Shown one piece after another: positions 1 to 8,349 of a stretch of 64,000 nucleotides of DNA. The position numbers were made by a program, and so were the translations under genes. Position 1 is the first letter of the stretch, and each line of letters begins with the position of its first letter. Origin of the DNA: Halalkalicoccus sp. CGA53 (lineage in GTDB: Archaea > Halobacteriota > Halobacteria > Halobacteriales > Halalkalicoccaceae); contig NZ_CP144125.1 of assembly GCF_036429475.1 (NCBI RefSeq), forward strand, positions 372,001 through 436,000, in the 5' to 3' direction. The notes under the pieces are model-generated. The model searched no databases. It was not told the origin of the DNA and saw nothing but the letters and a program-made list of their open reading frames with translations.

Positions 1-65
1 AAAACGTTCGCCTCCCGGCACGCTCTCGCGACGAGTTATAGGGACCTGGAACGAAGCCTCGACCG

Positions 66-1352
66 ATGACCGACACGGACCCGCTGTTCTCGCTCAGACG
101 TCGGCTGCATCGCTACCCCGAGCCCGCCTGGTGCGAGGTCCACACGACCGGGCTTCTGGTCGAGGAACTCTCCCGGACCGGGGTCGACGAGATAGCGGTC
201 GGCCGGGAGACGATGGACCCCGATCACCGGATGGCGGTCCCAGGGAGCGAAGTCCTGGAGGAGTGGCACGACCGGGCCCGCGAGCGTGGTACCCGAGAGG
301 ACGTCCTGGCGGCGACCGAGGGCGGCTACACGGGGGTCGTCGGGGTGCTCGACCGGGGACCAGGACCGACGATCGGCCTGCGGGTGGACATCGACGGGCT
401 CTACGTCGCCGAGTCCGAGGAGGAGAGCCACCGTCCTGCGTCCGAGGGGTTTCGTTCCGAGAACGAGGGCGTGATGCACGCCTGCGGCCACGACGCGCAC
501 ATGGCGATCGGGCTGGGAGTGATAGAACGCGTGGCAGAGAGTGCGTTCGAGGGCCGTCTGGTCGTCTTCTTCCAGCCCGCGGAGGAGGTCGCCGGCGGGG
601 GCAAACCGATGGCGTTCGGGCCGTACGCGGAGGATCTGGAGTACTTCTTCGCCGTCCACGTCGGGCTGGACCACCCCACGGGCGAGGTCGTCGCGGGTAT
701 CGTCGAACCGCTCGCGATGTGTCACCTCCGGACCGTGTTTTGGGGGACGTCGGCCCACGCGGGACAGGCTCCGCAGGAGGGGAGAGACGCCATCGCGGCG
801 ACCGCGACGGCGGTCTCGAACGTCAACGGGATCCCCAGACACTCCGGGGGTGCGACACGCCTGAACGTCGGGCGGATCGACGCCGGGAGCGCGAGCAACG
901 TCGTCGCGGATCGTGCGAAGATGATCGGGGAGGTACGCGGCGAGACGACCGACCTGATGGAGTACATGAAGGGGGAGTACGACCGGATCGTCGCAGCTGC
1001 CGCCGAGATGCACGGCTGTTCGGTCTCACAGGCCGTCGAGGGCGAGTGTCCCCGATCCGACAGCGACCCCGCACTCGCGGAGATCGTCGCCGGAGTCGCT
1101 GCCGAGCACGAGGCGGTCGACTCGGTGGTCGACTCGGCGCCGTTCGGCGCGAGCGAGGACGCGACGTTCTTCATGGACGAGGTACAGAAACGGGGGGGCC
1201 TCGCGACCTACGCGATCGTCGGCACCGACCACCCGGCGGGCCATCACTCGCCAGGCTTCGACGTGGACGAACGGTCGATCCCGATCGGTGTGGACGTGCT
1301 GGCGGAGGCGATCGAACGGACGGCAGAAACGCGGCCGACTCTCGACGCCTAG
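66..1352 (+). CDS. M20 family amidohydrolase (AbgA-like aminoacylase/carboxypeptidase)
   Basis: Predicted cytosolic metal-dependent amidohydrolase of 428 residues that would cleave an N-acyl or p-aminobenzoyl amino acid amide bond. It has the M20D-type metal site: HACGHD (residues 138-143) with the metal-bridging Cys140 and His142, and the Glu pair at 173-174 in the stretch PAEEVAGGG. RVDIDG near residue 106 matches the family's first core strand. The N-terminus (LHRYPEPAWCE) is typical of the aminobenzoyl-glutamate utilisation subgroup. The ATG start is preceded by a short AT-rich stretch. It converges on and overlaps the BCCT gene stop by three bases. The substrate cannot be told from sequence. 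Confidence 0.85.
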   Translation: MTDTDPLFSLRRRLHRYPEPAWCEVHTTGLLVEELSRTGVDEIAVGRETMDPDHRMAVPGSEVLEEWHDRARERGTREDVLAATEGGYTGVVGVLDRGPGPTIGLRVDIDGLYVAESEEESHRPASEGFRSENEGVMHACGHDAHMAIGLGVIERVAESAFEGRLVVFFQPAEEVAGGGKPMAFGPYAEDLEYFFAVHVGLDHPTGEVVAGIVEPLAMCHLRTVFWGTSAHAGQAPQEGRDAIAATATAVSNVNGIPRHSGGATRLNVGRIDAGSASNVVADRAKMIGEVRGETTDLMEYMKGEYDRIVAAAAEMHGCSVSQAVEGECPRSDSDPALAEIVAGVAAEHEAVDSVVDSAPFGASEDATFFMDEVQKRGGLATYAIVGTDHPAGHHSPGFDVDERSIPIGVDVLAEAIERTAETRPTLDA

Positions 1353-2971
1353 TCGTCGTCGCCCGGGAGCGTGTCGGTCGGCGCGCGCTCCCTGCTCTTT
1401 CCGATGAGTACCGTCTCGTCCTGCAGGAGGACCCGTCCGTAGCTCGACCCGAACTCCTTGATCAGCCCGAGCATCGCGAGGAAACAGACGAACGCGAACG
1501 GTCCGCCGGTGATGATCGCCGCCGACTGGAGCGCGTCGACCCCGCCGAGGATCATGAGAATCGCGGCGGTCATCCCGAGCACTACGCCCCAGAAGATCCG
1601 GTTCAAGTTCGAGGGTTTCGCCTTCCCGCCGGTGGTCATCATCGAGACGGCGAGCGTCGAGGAGTCCGCGGAAGTGATGAAGAACGTGGTGACGAGGATC
1701 ATGAACGCGACCATGAAGACCGTCCCGAGCGGGAACGCCTCAAACATGATGAAGCCGGTCGCCTCCGCGCCGACGTCGCCGGCCATCACGGCCGTGAAGT
1801 CGGCGACGTCGTTGTGCTGGGCCCAGACCGCGGTGCCGCCGAGCGAGACGAACCACGGGATCGTCGCCGCCGAGGTCGCGACGATGCCCGTGAACGCGAC
1901 CTCGCGCACCGTCCGTCCGCGGGAGATCCGAGCGATGAACAGCCCCGCGAACGGCGACCACGAGAGCGCCCACGCCCAGTAGAACACGGTCCAGGCGTTC
2001 GCCCACTCGGTGCCGCCCTCGACGCCGGCGCCGGTGAAGAGGCTCATCGCGACGAAATCCGAGATCATCCCGCCCAACGCCTGCGTGCCGAGCAGGACGA
2101 GGAAGATCGTCGGCCCGACGAGCAGCGTGGCGACGAGCAGGATCCCGAAGAGGATCATGTTGAAGTTCGAGAGCCGGCGGATCCCCTTGTCGACGCCGAG
2201 CACCATCGAGATCGTGAACAACAACGTCATCGTCGTCACGACGAGGATGATCCCCGTATCGCCGAGGTCGACCCCCCACTGGAAGCTCAGCCCCTCGACG
2301 AACTGGCTGCCGATGAAGCCGAGCGAGGTCGCCACGCCGCCGATCGTCGCGAAGACGGCGAGGATGTCGATCGCCTTCGCGGCCGGCCCGTCCAGGTTGT
2401 CCTTCCCGAGTATGGGCGTGAGCGCCGAGGAGACTCGCAACGGGACGTTCTCGTAGTTGTACGCGAAGTAGCCGATCGCGATCCCCATGATGGTGAACAC
2501 TGCGAGCTGGGGCAGTGCCCAGTGGAAGAGCGTCTGCTGGACCGCGATCGACATCGCGGCGCCCGACTGGCTTGAGACGTCGAACAGCGGCGAGGGGTTG
2601 TCGTAGTAAAACAGCGCCTCGGTCGGTCCCCAGAACACCACCCCGGCGGCGAAGCCGGCGGAGTAGAGCATCGCGAAAAACGAGAGGAAGCTGTACTCCG
2701 GCGGGTCGTCGCCGAAAGTAATCTTCCCCCAGGGCCCGACGATCAGGAAGAGCAGGAAGAGGACGACCAGGAAGACGATCACCAGGAGCGCCCAGTTCAG
2801 GTACTCGAGGAAGACCGTGTTCAGCACGCCGATGGCGCTCTCGACGGTTCCCGGGCTCGCGAAGAAGGTCCCGATCACCCCGAGGGTCAACAGCGCGCCG
2901 AAGACGAAGACGACCGGGTCGAGCTCTTCGAGAAAGCCCTCGGACGACCTCGGCCCGCCGGCGTCAGCCAT
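1349..2971 (-). CDS. BCCT family betaine/carnitine/choline transporter
   Basis: Integral membrane symporter of 540 residues importing quaternary ammonium compatible solutes (glycine betaine, carnitine or choline), expected in an osmotically stressed haloarchaeon. About 12 hydrophobic helices are visible. The BCCT signature tryptophan region appears as TVFYWAWALSWSPF followed by GLFIARISRGRTVRE, the diagnostic family loop. The upstream helix FAAGVVFWGPTEALFYY matches the glycine/aromatic substrate helix. I chose the Met at 2971 (MADAGG) over one eight codons upstream because the hydrophilic N-terminus begins there. The stop overlaps the convergent M20 gene. Confidence 0.92.
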   Translation of the reverse strand: MADAGGPRSSEGFLEELDPVVFVFGALLTLGVIGTFFASPGTVESAIGVLNTVFLEYLNWALLVIVFLVVLFLLFLIVGPWGKITFGDDPPEYSFLSFFAMLYSAGFAAGVVFWGPTEALFYYDNPSPLFDVSSQSGAAMSIAVQQTLFHWALPQLAVFTIMGIAIGYFAYNYENVPLRVSSALTPILGKDNLDGPAAKAIDILAVFATIGGVATSLGFIGSQFVEGLSFQWGVDLGDTGIILVVTTMTLLFTISMVLGVDKGIRRLSNFNMILFGILLVATLLVGPTIFLVLLGTQALGGMISDFVAMSLFTGAGVEGGTEWANAWTVFYWAWALSWSPFAGLFIARISRGRTVREVAFTGIVATSAATIPWFVSLGGTAVWAQHNDVADFTAVMAGDVGAEATGFIMFEAFPLGTVFMVAFMILVTTFFITSADSSTLAVSMMTTGGKAKPSNLNRIFWGVVLGMTAAILMILGGVDALQSAAIITGGPFAFVCFLAMLGLIKEFGSSYGRVLLQDETVLIGKSRERAPTDTLPGDDD

Positions 2972-3263
2972 CGTCGGCCTCCATCCGTATCGCACCGACC
3001 CCCGGTCCGCCGGTTCCTCCCTCCGCCGCGACAGACCCCCTCCCCCAGGGAGCGCTCACGACGCCGCCGACCCCCGTATACCGATCGTGTAGAGACATGA
3101 TGGCACGACACATAGAAGTCGATATGGGTATTGAGTGTTCCGGTGATTCGACCCTGTCGACCGGACGGTTTGGTCACCCACGCCGCACTCGACCGCACCG
3201 ACGATCACCTCCACTCCCCTTCGGGTCGATACGCTCATACCCCGAGCCACCGTCCCCCCGGCG

Positions 3264-3395
3264 ATGACGGGTTCGGAGGGATCGGTCGGTCGACCCTGTC
3301 CGCTCTGTGCGACCCCGATGGAGCGCCGCCACTGCAAGTACCTCTGTCCGAACCACGGCGTCGTCTACGACTGCAGTGACACCTTCTGGATATAA
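3264..3395 (+). CDS. Very small zinc-finger protein (HVO_2523-type)
   Basis: A 43-residue ORF with two CxxC-like knuckles: CPLC near residues 12-15, CKYLC near 24-28, then His31 and Cys37. It ends in DTFWI. Haloarchaea encode many such 40-60 residue zinc micro-proteins, some affecting swarming and biofilm in Haloferax. This one resembles the HVO_2523 group by its C-terminal YDCSD segment. It sits alone between the BCCT promoter region and the DUF5830-like gene, 41 bp ahead of the latter, and could be co-transcribed with it. Function unknown. Confidence 0.7.
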   Translation: MTGSEGSVGRPCPLCATPMERRHCKYLCPNHGVVYDCSDTFWI

Positions 3396-3436
3396 GTGCA
3401 GAGCGTTCATACCGACCGCGGTACTCGGTACCGTCG

Positions 3437-3796
3437 ATGGACGATCGGGTGGCCCTCGGGGTCGAGCTCCTCCGGCGGATCGAGGCGGAGTCGCTCACGC
3501 TCGCAGAGGCGGTCGATCGGATCGAGACGATCACCACCGATCCGCACCTCACACGCGAGATCCTCGACCGGGCCGCGATGGCGGGCTTGCTCGATCGAGA
3601 GGAGGGGATCGTCAGGCCGGAACGCGGTGCGTTCGTCCGCTTCGAGAGCGAGGTCGTCGCGAAGGAGGGGGAGTTCACCTGTCGACGCTGCGGGATCGGG
3701 ATCTCGACCGGTCACTTCATCCGGCTGGACGCGGGCGAGATCGGCCCGTTCGGCTCCTCGTGTATCCGCGTCGTCACCGGCCGTGAGTCCGGCTGA
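3437..3796 (+). CDS. DUF5830-like haloarchaeal protein
   Basis: A 119-residue protein. The first 70 residues are helical and look like a winged-helix-type fold (LGVELLRRIEAESLTLAEAVDRI). The C-terminal part contains CRRCGIGI near residues 82-89, a CxxC knuckle with a further Cys near 108 (GSSCIRV), suggesting a zinc site. I recognise it as the DUF5830 family, which is restricted to haloarchaea. Its 3' end overlaps the convergent downstream gene by 23 bp. Function unknown; a DNA- or RNA-binding role is only an inference from the fold and zinc knuckle. Confidence 0.7.
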   Translation: MDDRVALGVELLRRIEAESLTLAEAVDRIETITTDPHLTREILDRAAMAGLLDREEGIVRPERGAFVRFESEVVAKEGEFTCRRCGIGISTGHFIRLDAGEIGPFGSSCIRVVTGRESG

Positions 3797-4853
3797 GTTC
3801 GTCGATCAGCCGTTCGAGGAGCGCTTCCTGGCGCTCGATCGCAGCCGTCTGTCGTTCGGCCGTCCGGCGGAGGGCGTCGATCCGTTCCGCGAGCTCCTCG
3901 GTGGCGGTGCCAGCCGGCTCGAAGCCCGCGCTCTCGAGGTCTTTCGACCCTCCCTCCCGCTCGATCCGGTCGAACTCCGCGTGCTCGACCTCGTCAGCCG
4001 TCGGGTCGGCGCCCTCGTCGGTCCGCCGCGCCATCGGGGGTGACTCGATGTCGTCGTCACGCCGTTCGTCGGACCGGGCGTCCCCGTCGTCCCCTCCCGC
4101 AGGGCGTTCGATCGCTCGTTCGTCGTCGAGGCGAGGCGGGTCGACGTTCAACGGTTCGAGTGCCGAGTCGAACGGATCGGCCGGGTCCGTGCTCGTCGTC
4201 CCACCCTCCTCTCTCGCTCCCGCGTCTGCGTCGATCTCCGCGATCGACTCCACGTCGTGGTAGGTGACGAGAGCGTCCGTCAGTCGCTCTTCGAGGACTC
4301 GAGCGGTCTCGTTCGGGGCCTTGAACCGTTCCCTCCGGCCGTCGTGGGTGAGCACGACCTCCGTCGCCACGCTCCCCTCCTCGAACGCCAGGTCGGTGAC
4401 CCGTTCGTAGTCGAACACCGCCGCCTCCTCGTCCCAGACCGCGGCTCCGACGTGGGTGAGGAGTCGACGGGTCGTGACGACCACGGTGAGTTCGCTAAAC
4501 CGGAACGTCTCGACGGTCCGTTCGTCGGGGTCGATGACGCCGGTCGTCGCGAGCACGCCGGAGAGCATCGCGTGGAGCGCATCGTCGACCCGTGAGGCCG
4601 GGACCGAAAGCGGGTGGACGCCGTCGATTCCGCAGTCTACGTCGATCGTCGCCTTCTTGCGTCCCTCTTCGACCGTGACCCGCTCGGCGTCGTGGGGGAC
4701 CACCTCGACCGACTCGTCGCTGAGCAGGCCCTCCGTCCGATGGAGGACCGTCTTCTCGATCTGCACGAACAGTTCGTCGCCGCCACCGAGGTCGATTCGG
4801 GCGACCACCTCACCCGGGTCGATCGCGTCCTCGACGAGTGCTGGGACATCCAT
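3774..4853 (-). CDS. DUF7115-like haloarchaeal protein with C-terminal coiled coil
   Basis: A 359-residue soluble protein. Residues 1-220 form two repeated beta-rich modules (RIDLGGGDELFVQIEKTVL, then VVVTTRRLLTHVGAAVWDEE) that look PH-like, as in the DUF7115 family. Residues 225-310 are a low-complexity acidic linker, and the last 40 residues are a predicted coiled coil (ELAERIDALRRTAERQ). I chose the Met at 4853 (MDVPALVEDAI) rather than one 14 codons upstream, because a TATA-like box at 4876-4883 would fall inside the longer version. Function unknown. Confidence 0.72.
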   Translation of the reverse strand: MDVPALVEDAIDPGEVVARIDLGGGDELFVQIEKTVLHRTEGLLSDESVEVVPHDAERVTVEEGRKKATIDVDCGIDGVHPLSVPASRVDDALHAMLSGVLATTGVIDPDERTVETFRFSELTVVVTTRRLLTHVGAAVWDEEAAVFDYERVTDLAFEEGSVATEVVLTHDGRRERFKAPNETARVLEERLTDALVTYHDVESIAEIDADAGAREEGGTTSTDPADPFDSALEPLNVDPPRLDDERAIERPAGGDDGDARSDERRDDDIESPPMARRTDEGADPTADEVEHAEFDRIEREGGSKDLESAGFEPAGTATEELAERIDALRRTAERQTAAIERQEALLERLIDELSRTHGR

Positions 4854-4875
4854 GATACACTTATTGTTTTTATCC

Positions 4876-4883
4876 AATATAAA
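4876..4883 (-). promoter_or_regulatory. TATA-like box for the DUF7115-like gene
   Basis: The minus strand reads TTTATATT 23-30 bases upstream of the chosen ATG at 4853. This spacing fits an archaeal leaderless or near-leaderless promoter. It is an A/T island in GC-rich DNA. Confidence 0.5.
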
Positions 4884-4935
4884 TCCGCCGCCCAATCGGA
4901 ACGGTAAAGAGAGAGAGCCGACAATCGACGGACGA

Positions 4936-5082
4936 GCCCGGGTGGCTTAGCTGGACATAGCGCCGCACTCATAGGGTTTCACGATTCGGTGTGGCACGCC
5001 TTGGAAGCCTCCCTCTCCCGCGACCTTGCCGGGTCGGACCTGGGACATGCGGAGATCGTGGGTTCGGAGCCCACCCCGGGCA
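4936..5082 (+). tRNA. Elongator tRNA-Met (CAT) with a 73-nt intron
   Basis: Exon 1 is 4936-4973 and exon 2 is 5047-5082. The acceptor stem GCCCGGG pairs with CCCGGGC (discriminator A), the anticodon stem CCGCA pairs with TGCGG, and the T arm is GTGGG-TTCGGAG-CCCAC. The anticodon CAT is at 4970-4972. The intron (4974-5046) lies after position 37, the canonical archaeal site cut by the bulge-helix-bulge endonuclease. An intron in elongator tRNA-Met is known in Haloferax. CCA is not encoded. The gene is followed by a T-run and then by AT-rich island DNA, so its 3' end is a plausible integration site. Confidence 0.95.
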
Positions 5083-5112
5083 TTTTTGCAAGCCGGTAGA
5101 TGGCTCGATAAA

Positions 5113-5259
5113 GTGAGTCGGAGTGATTTAGGGTTACTGTCTGGAAAAGGTGCGAGAGTTTTAACATTTGTCCTCTTTCTAGTTCTGTCCGCGATATCGA
5201 TTTGGGGCGTGTTTGATCCGGGCGATGATCCGATTTCAGTGTTAATGAAAGCGAGATAG
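5113..5259 (+). CDS. Possible small single-TM protein
   Basis: A GTG-initiated 48-residue frame with one hydrophobic segment (VLTFVLFLVLSAISIWGVF) and a short acidic tail. There is no clear ribosome binding site, and it sits at the island's left edge just after the tRNA. It may be a chance ORF or a truncated island gene. I do not recognise a family. Confidence 0.25.
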   Translation: MSRSDLGLLSGKGARVLTFVLFLVLSAISIWGVFDPGDDPISVLMKAR

Positions 5260-5644
5260 CTCATTCTAAGAGTCGCGCGATTGATTCTGAAACAATCCGT
5301 CGTTTTTTACGATAACAATCCAACGAAAAATTCCCCGAGTGAGTCCGAGTTGTGGGAAACGAATCCCCAGGCAACAATTAGAGGATACTCGGCTAATTCT
5401 GCGTATATGTAATTTATCTCTTACTTTGTCATACGCTATATTGTAAAAGATCGATATCCCCTGTATTACAGAGAGATAGGGTATTTCTATATCATTGAAG
5501 TGCAATCCCTGGCAATGTATTGGGTGGGTTGGCCGATAAGAATCCATTTATATCAATTACCGATAATTATATCTTCACCGATCACTATTGTCTATTATGT
5601 CTACAAACAGATATTCGTGAGAAGATGCACCGCACGCCTTCCAC
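5260..5644. other. AT-rich stretch with no recognisable gene
   Basis: Only short, hydrophobic or stop-riddled frames on both strands, and base composition far more AT-rich than the preceding core. It is probably decayed island sequence upstream of the recombinase remnant. Confidence 0.5.
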
Positions 5645-6290
5645 TTGCTGGACCTCTACACAGGCGCTCTAAGGATAAACCGCAAAGACAAGAGACTGCT
5701 TGCTTGCTACCTCATCCTCCTCACCTCCAGATTAGGGATGCGTATAGGTAAAATAATGCATCTCCACGAAGGCTGGATTAATTGGCGATATGGGTATATA
5801 AAGATCCCTCGATATGAGTCATGTGGGTGTAAATATTGCTGGACGCACGCGATAGGAAAAGCGGAGAGAAGTGATGAGTACACGGTTGAGGACGCTTTAT
5901 ACCAGCGACAGTGGGAGCCTAAGACCACAATGGGGGCGCGTATAATCCCCTTCAACTGGAGCCCTCGTATCGCCGCCTGTTTAGTTTGCCTTTTTTGAAC
6001 AGGAGGACTGTGCCGATCACAGGTACCAGTACTTCAGACGTCTCTTACGGAGAGCTGCTAAGAATTCAGATTGCATCGATCCGGATCACATCACCCTTCA
6101 CGCTCTCCGTGCTACAGCTGAAACCTGGTGGGCAGACATTGCGCTAGATAAAAAAGCAAGACGTGACCTCGGAGAGTGGGAAACGGATCGTCAAGCCTGG
6201 AAATACACCGCAGCATCACCGATAGTTCTCTCAAACAAATTCCGTCAAACACTGGATCTACCACCCTTTGAGGCCGCTCATCGTGATCCA
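5645..6290 (+). pseudogene. Tyrosine recombinase (integrase) catalytic-domain remnant
   Basis: The frame from 5645 gives a haloarchaeal integrase core with the catalytic-arginine motif SRLGMRIGKIMHLHEGW near residues 28-44. It breaks at the T6 run 5991-5996. Removing one T restores the reading into FEQEDCADHRYQYFRRLL and the HxLR box (ITLHALRATAETWW, about 6085-6130). The N-terminal SAM-like domain is missing and the 3' end runs into unrelated sequence (an insertion-sequence terminus at 6335-6359), so no convincing nucleophilic tyrosine remains. The gene is therefore truncated and frameshifted. It lies about 560 bp from the tRNA-Met 3' end, consistent with an integrase that once used that site. 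Confidence 0.75.
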
Positions 6291-6334
6291 GTCTCCTTGG
6301 GTGTTCGCTCACCGATCCCGGAGCGTCGGTACCA

Positions 6335-6359
6335 ACCAACAATCTGCTTCCGAAGAGCG
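6335..6359 (-). repeat. Orphan IS1595-type terminal repeat, copy 2
   Basis: 25 bp matching, at about 23 of 25 positions when reversed, the left inverted repeat of the complete insertion sequence at 8260. Homology with the other orphan at 17633-17657 extends about 40 bp further left. No transposase accompanies it. Confidence 0.6.
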
Positions 6360-6370
6360 TTCACGGAAAA

Positions 6371-6876
6371 TCACAGATTCGAGACGGTAGGGTTCATCCC
6401 AACTGGACGTTCTTGATCCCACTGAACAGCTATTACGGCTTCGGAGAGTGTCGCGAGTCGTTGACTCACCACGTCAAGTGGGTGTGAATCGATGAACCGA
6501 GCCGGCTCGCGATTGACAGCGGTTGATCCATAGTTGACCTGGATATGAACCGGTCCAATATCGTCGTGCGTGTCGTCCTGATGCCAGCCGACGAGCATGC
6601 CTCGCTCGGGTTCGATCCAGTTGATCCAGTAGTGCTCGTTCGGGTCATCAGTCTGGAGCTGAAACCGATCTCTACTCGAGCCGCTTCTGTCGGATCCTTC
6701 TGGTCGCCGAGAAACACTCGAGGATCCGTCTCGCCGACGACTCGATAGGGTCCTCGTTCACGAGGGTCGGCGCGCCGTCTTCGTACGTTGCTGAACTCTG
6801 GTCGAATCTGGTTTGCGATTCGGTCGTGGAGTCGTTTGGACTGGAGATTCGCCCTGTTCGCGAGGAAGACGACCAT
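6371..6876 (-). pseudogene. Partner gene of the DUF7342 regulator, frameshifted
   Basis: Starts at 6876 with its ATG overlapping the stop of the DUF7342 gene (ATGA). Reads MVVFLANRANLQSKRLHDR and continues through FLGDQKDPTEAARVEIGF, then loses frame near 6660. Adding one C restores QLQTDDPNEHYWINWIEPER and runs to the stop at 6371. Such a protein commonly follows DUF7342 in haloarchaea as a two-gene cassette, and its function is unknown. The single-base loss may be real decay or a sequencing error. Its 3' end overlaps the integrase/IS debris on the other strand. Confidence 0.65.
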
Positions 6877-7412
6877 CAGGCGAACGACCGGGTATCAGTC
6901 CGTAGTGAGGAGAGCTCGACGACGTCGTCGTAGAGCTGGAGGGCATGCCTAACGAGACCGAGTTCGGTGTTGAGCGCCTCCCACGTCGCGATCACGTTCC
7001 TTCGCTCGCGTAGGTCCTCCGATGAGTAATCCTTCTCGGCCAGCTGTTCCCGGAACTCGGAGAGCGACTCTACGCCGTACCCCTCGGCCAATTCTTCTTC
7101 ATCGGCCTTCAGTTCAGTCAACTTGGCCTCGAGCTCCTCTCGGGAGTACTCTCCGATTAGGTCTGTGATCTCATCGAGGAGCATCCGCACGGGGTTGAGA
7201 TCGTACGCTTGCTTTCCGTCGACGGTCGTCTGGAGCACCCAGTCGTCACTCTCCAGCCGTCGGAGTTCGTCGTGGGCAGTCGTTCGTGAGACGTCTGCCT
7301 CGTTCGCGATCTCTTGGACCGTCGTTGCCTCTTCGAGCAGCTCGACCACGTAACGAACTCGCTCCCGTCCGCTCGTATTTTCCCTCCAAGATCCCGGTTC
7401 TGGCTCGCCCAT
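6876..7412 (-). CDS. DUF7342 family winged-helix regulator
   Basis: A 178-residue protein whose first 65 residues form a winged helix-turn-helix (TVQEIANEADVSRTTAHDEL, recognition helix near residues 44-56). The remainder is largely helical (ELEAKLTELKADEEELAEGYG), suggesting dimerisation. The family is DUF7342, TrmB-like in its DNA-binding part. The ATG at 7412 was chosen over one 23 codons upstream because an A/T box lies at 7440-7449. It overlaps the downstream, frameshifted partner by the ATGA arrangement. Probably a cytosolic regulator; target unknown. Confidence 0.75.
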   Translation of the reverse strand: MGEPEPGSWRENTSGRERVRYVVELLEEATTVQEIANEADVSRTTAHDELRRLESDDWVLQTTVDGKQAYDLNPVRMLLDEITDLIGEYSREELEAKLTELKADEEELAEGYGVESLSEFREQLAEKDYSSEDLRERRNVIATWEALNTELGLVRHALQLYDDVVELSSLRTDTRSFA

Positions 7413-7439
7413 TGGCGTAGTAGTGGGGATAGTGCCATG

Positions 7440-7449
7440 AATAATTTTA
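7440..7449 (-). promoter_or_regulatory. TATA-like box for the DUF7342 gene
   Basis: Minus strand TAAAATTATT lies 28-37 bases upstream of the ATG at 7412, after a GGGGGG tract that could serve as part of a BRE. The placement fits a haloarchaeal promoter. Confidence 0.4.
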
Positions 7450-7770
7450 CCCCCCAGATAATTGATCGAAATCTCCTCCACCTCCCCGTGGCTTGAGGCA
7501 AAAGGGCGTCAAGCGTCTTCTTCGCATAGTATTCTATAACTGTGGAGTTAAGTGATCGTATCGTGATAGGACCAACCGTCATGGAACGTGTTGGAATCGC
7601 GATTCTCAACCCGACGGGATCAGGTCGCCGCTGTCTATCTATTTCTGGCCGAAAAGAGTTGGCGTGACGGGATTGCGTCATCGGCTACGACGAAGTAGAT
7701 TACGTCGGCTTGCCGTCTCTCGGTTTCGGGGGCGCTCTGGCATGAGGTTCACTCACCGCAGGGACAGACC
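7450..7770. other. Intergenic stretch with a possible IS200/IS605-type end
   Basis: No intact gene. 7472-7500 contains CCTCCCCGTGGCTTGAGGC, which resembles the conserved 3' region of haloarchaeal IS1341/TnpB elements. That similarity is from memory and is weak. The rest carries no recognisable signal. Confidence 0.25.
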
Positions 7771-8072
7771 ATGTCACTCGAACCGATCACCCCAGACGAA
7801 GCCGTCGAGTTGTATCTCACTGACAAACAAGCCGAATTCGCCAAATCGACGCTCAATTCGCATAGTTCTCGATGAGGCCACTTCATTCGATGGTGCGCTG
7901 AAGAGGGGATCCAGAACCTAAACGAACTCACTGGCCGTGATCTCCACCGCTACCGGCTCTGGCGTCGCGTCGAAGGCGACCTCGCGCCAGCCAGTGAGAA
8001 AGGTCAGATGGACACGCTGCGGGTGTTCATCCGATGGTGTGAGTCCATCGACGCCGTTCCGGTCGACCTCTC
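7771..8072 (+). pseudogene. Tyrosine recombinase N-terminal (SAM-like) domain remnant
   Basis: ATG at 7771 opens a haloarchaeal XerC/D-like N-terminal core-binding domain (MSLEPITPDEAVELYLTDKQ, then GHFIRWCAEEGIQNLNELTG and LRVFIRWCESIDAVPVDLS). It has an in-frame TGA at 7873-7875, where related proteins have a leucine (…SR-L-GH). After about 8072 the homology ends and there is no catalytic domain, so it is both truncated and nonsense-mutated. It may belong to the same recombinase type as the C-terminal fragment at 31246-31750. Confidence 0.7.
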
Positions 8073-8251
8073 GGTTTCAACATCGTATGATTGTTGTCAA
8101 ACCGGTATATTTCAAGTAAAATTCTCCACTAAGAAGGCTTCTACGGAGCATGTAGCGACGTCTTAAAGATCCCATGGCATCTTTCCAGTAGCTGACTACC
8201 GATCCGAGGGCTGGAGTTGTTCTTGATTTCGACGGTAATTCTAAATCGATA

Positions 8252-8259
8252 TTAAAGAT
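8252..8259. repeat. 8-bp target-site duplication, left copy
   Basis: TTAAAGAT immediately outside the left end of the IS1595-type element. The identical octamer is at 9263-9270 on the right. An 8-bp duplication is characteristic of the IS1595 family. Confidence 0.85.
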
Positions 8260-8284
8260 CGCTCTTCGGAAGCAGGTTGTTGGT
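8260..8284 (+). repeat. Left terminal inverted repeat of the IS1595-type element
   Basis: 25 bp beginning CGCTCTTCGGAAGCA, matching the reverse complement of 9238-9262 at 22 of 25 positions. It begins exactly at the target duplication. Confidence 0.85.
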
Positions 8285-8349
8285 CGAGTAGAGCTGGCGC
8301 TGGAGAAGCGTAGCGGGCAAGGGTGACGCTGCCGCGTCACCCGAATGCA

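Noticed and set aside
131-2575. Very long 814-residue plus-strand frame
   Set aside because: Arg/Pro/Gly-rich shadow of the M20 and BCCT genes, typical in GC-rich DNA with few stops.
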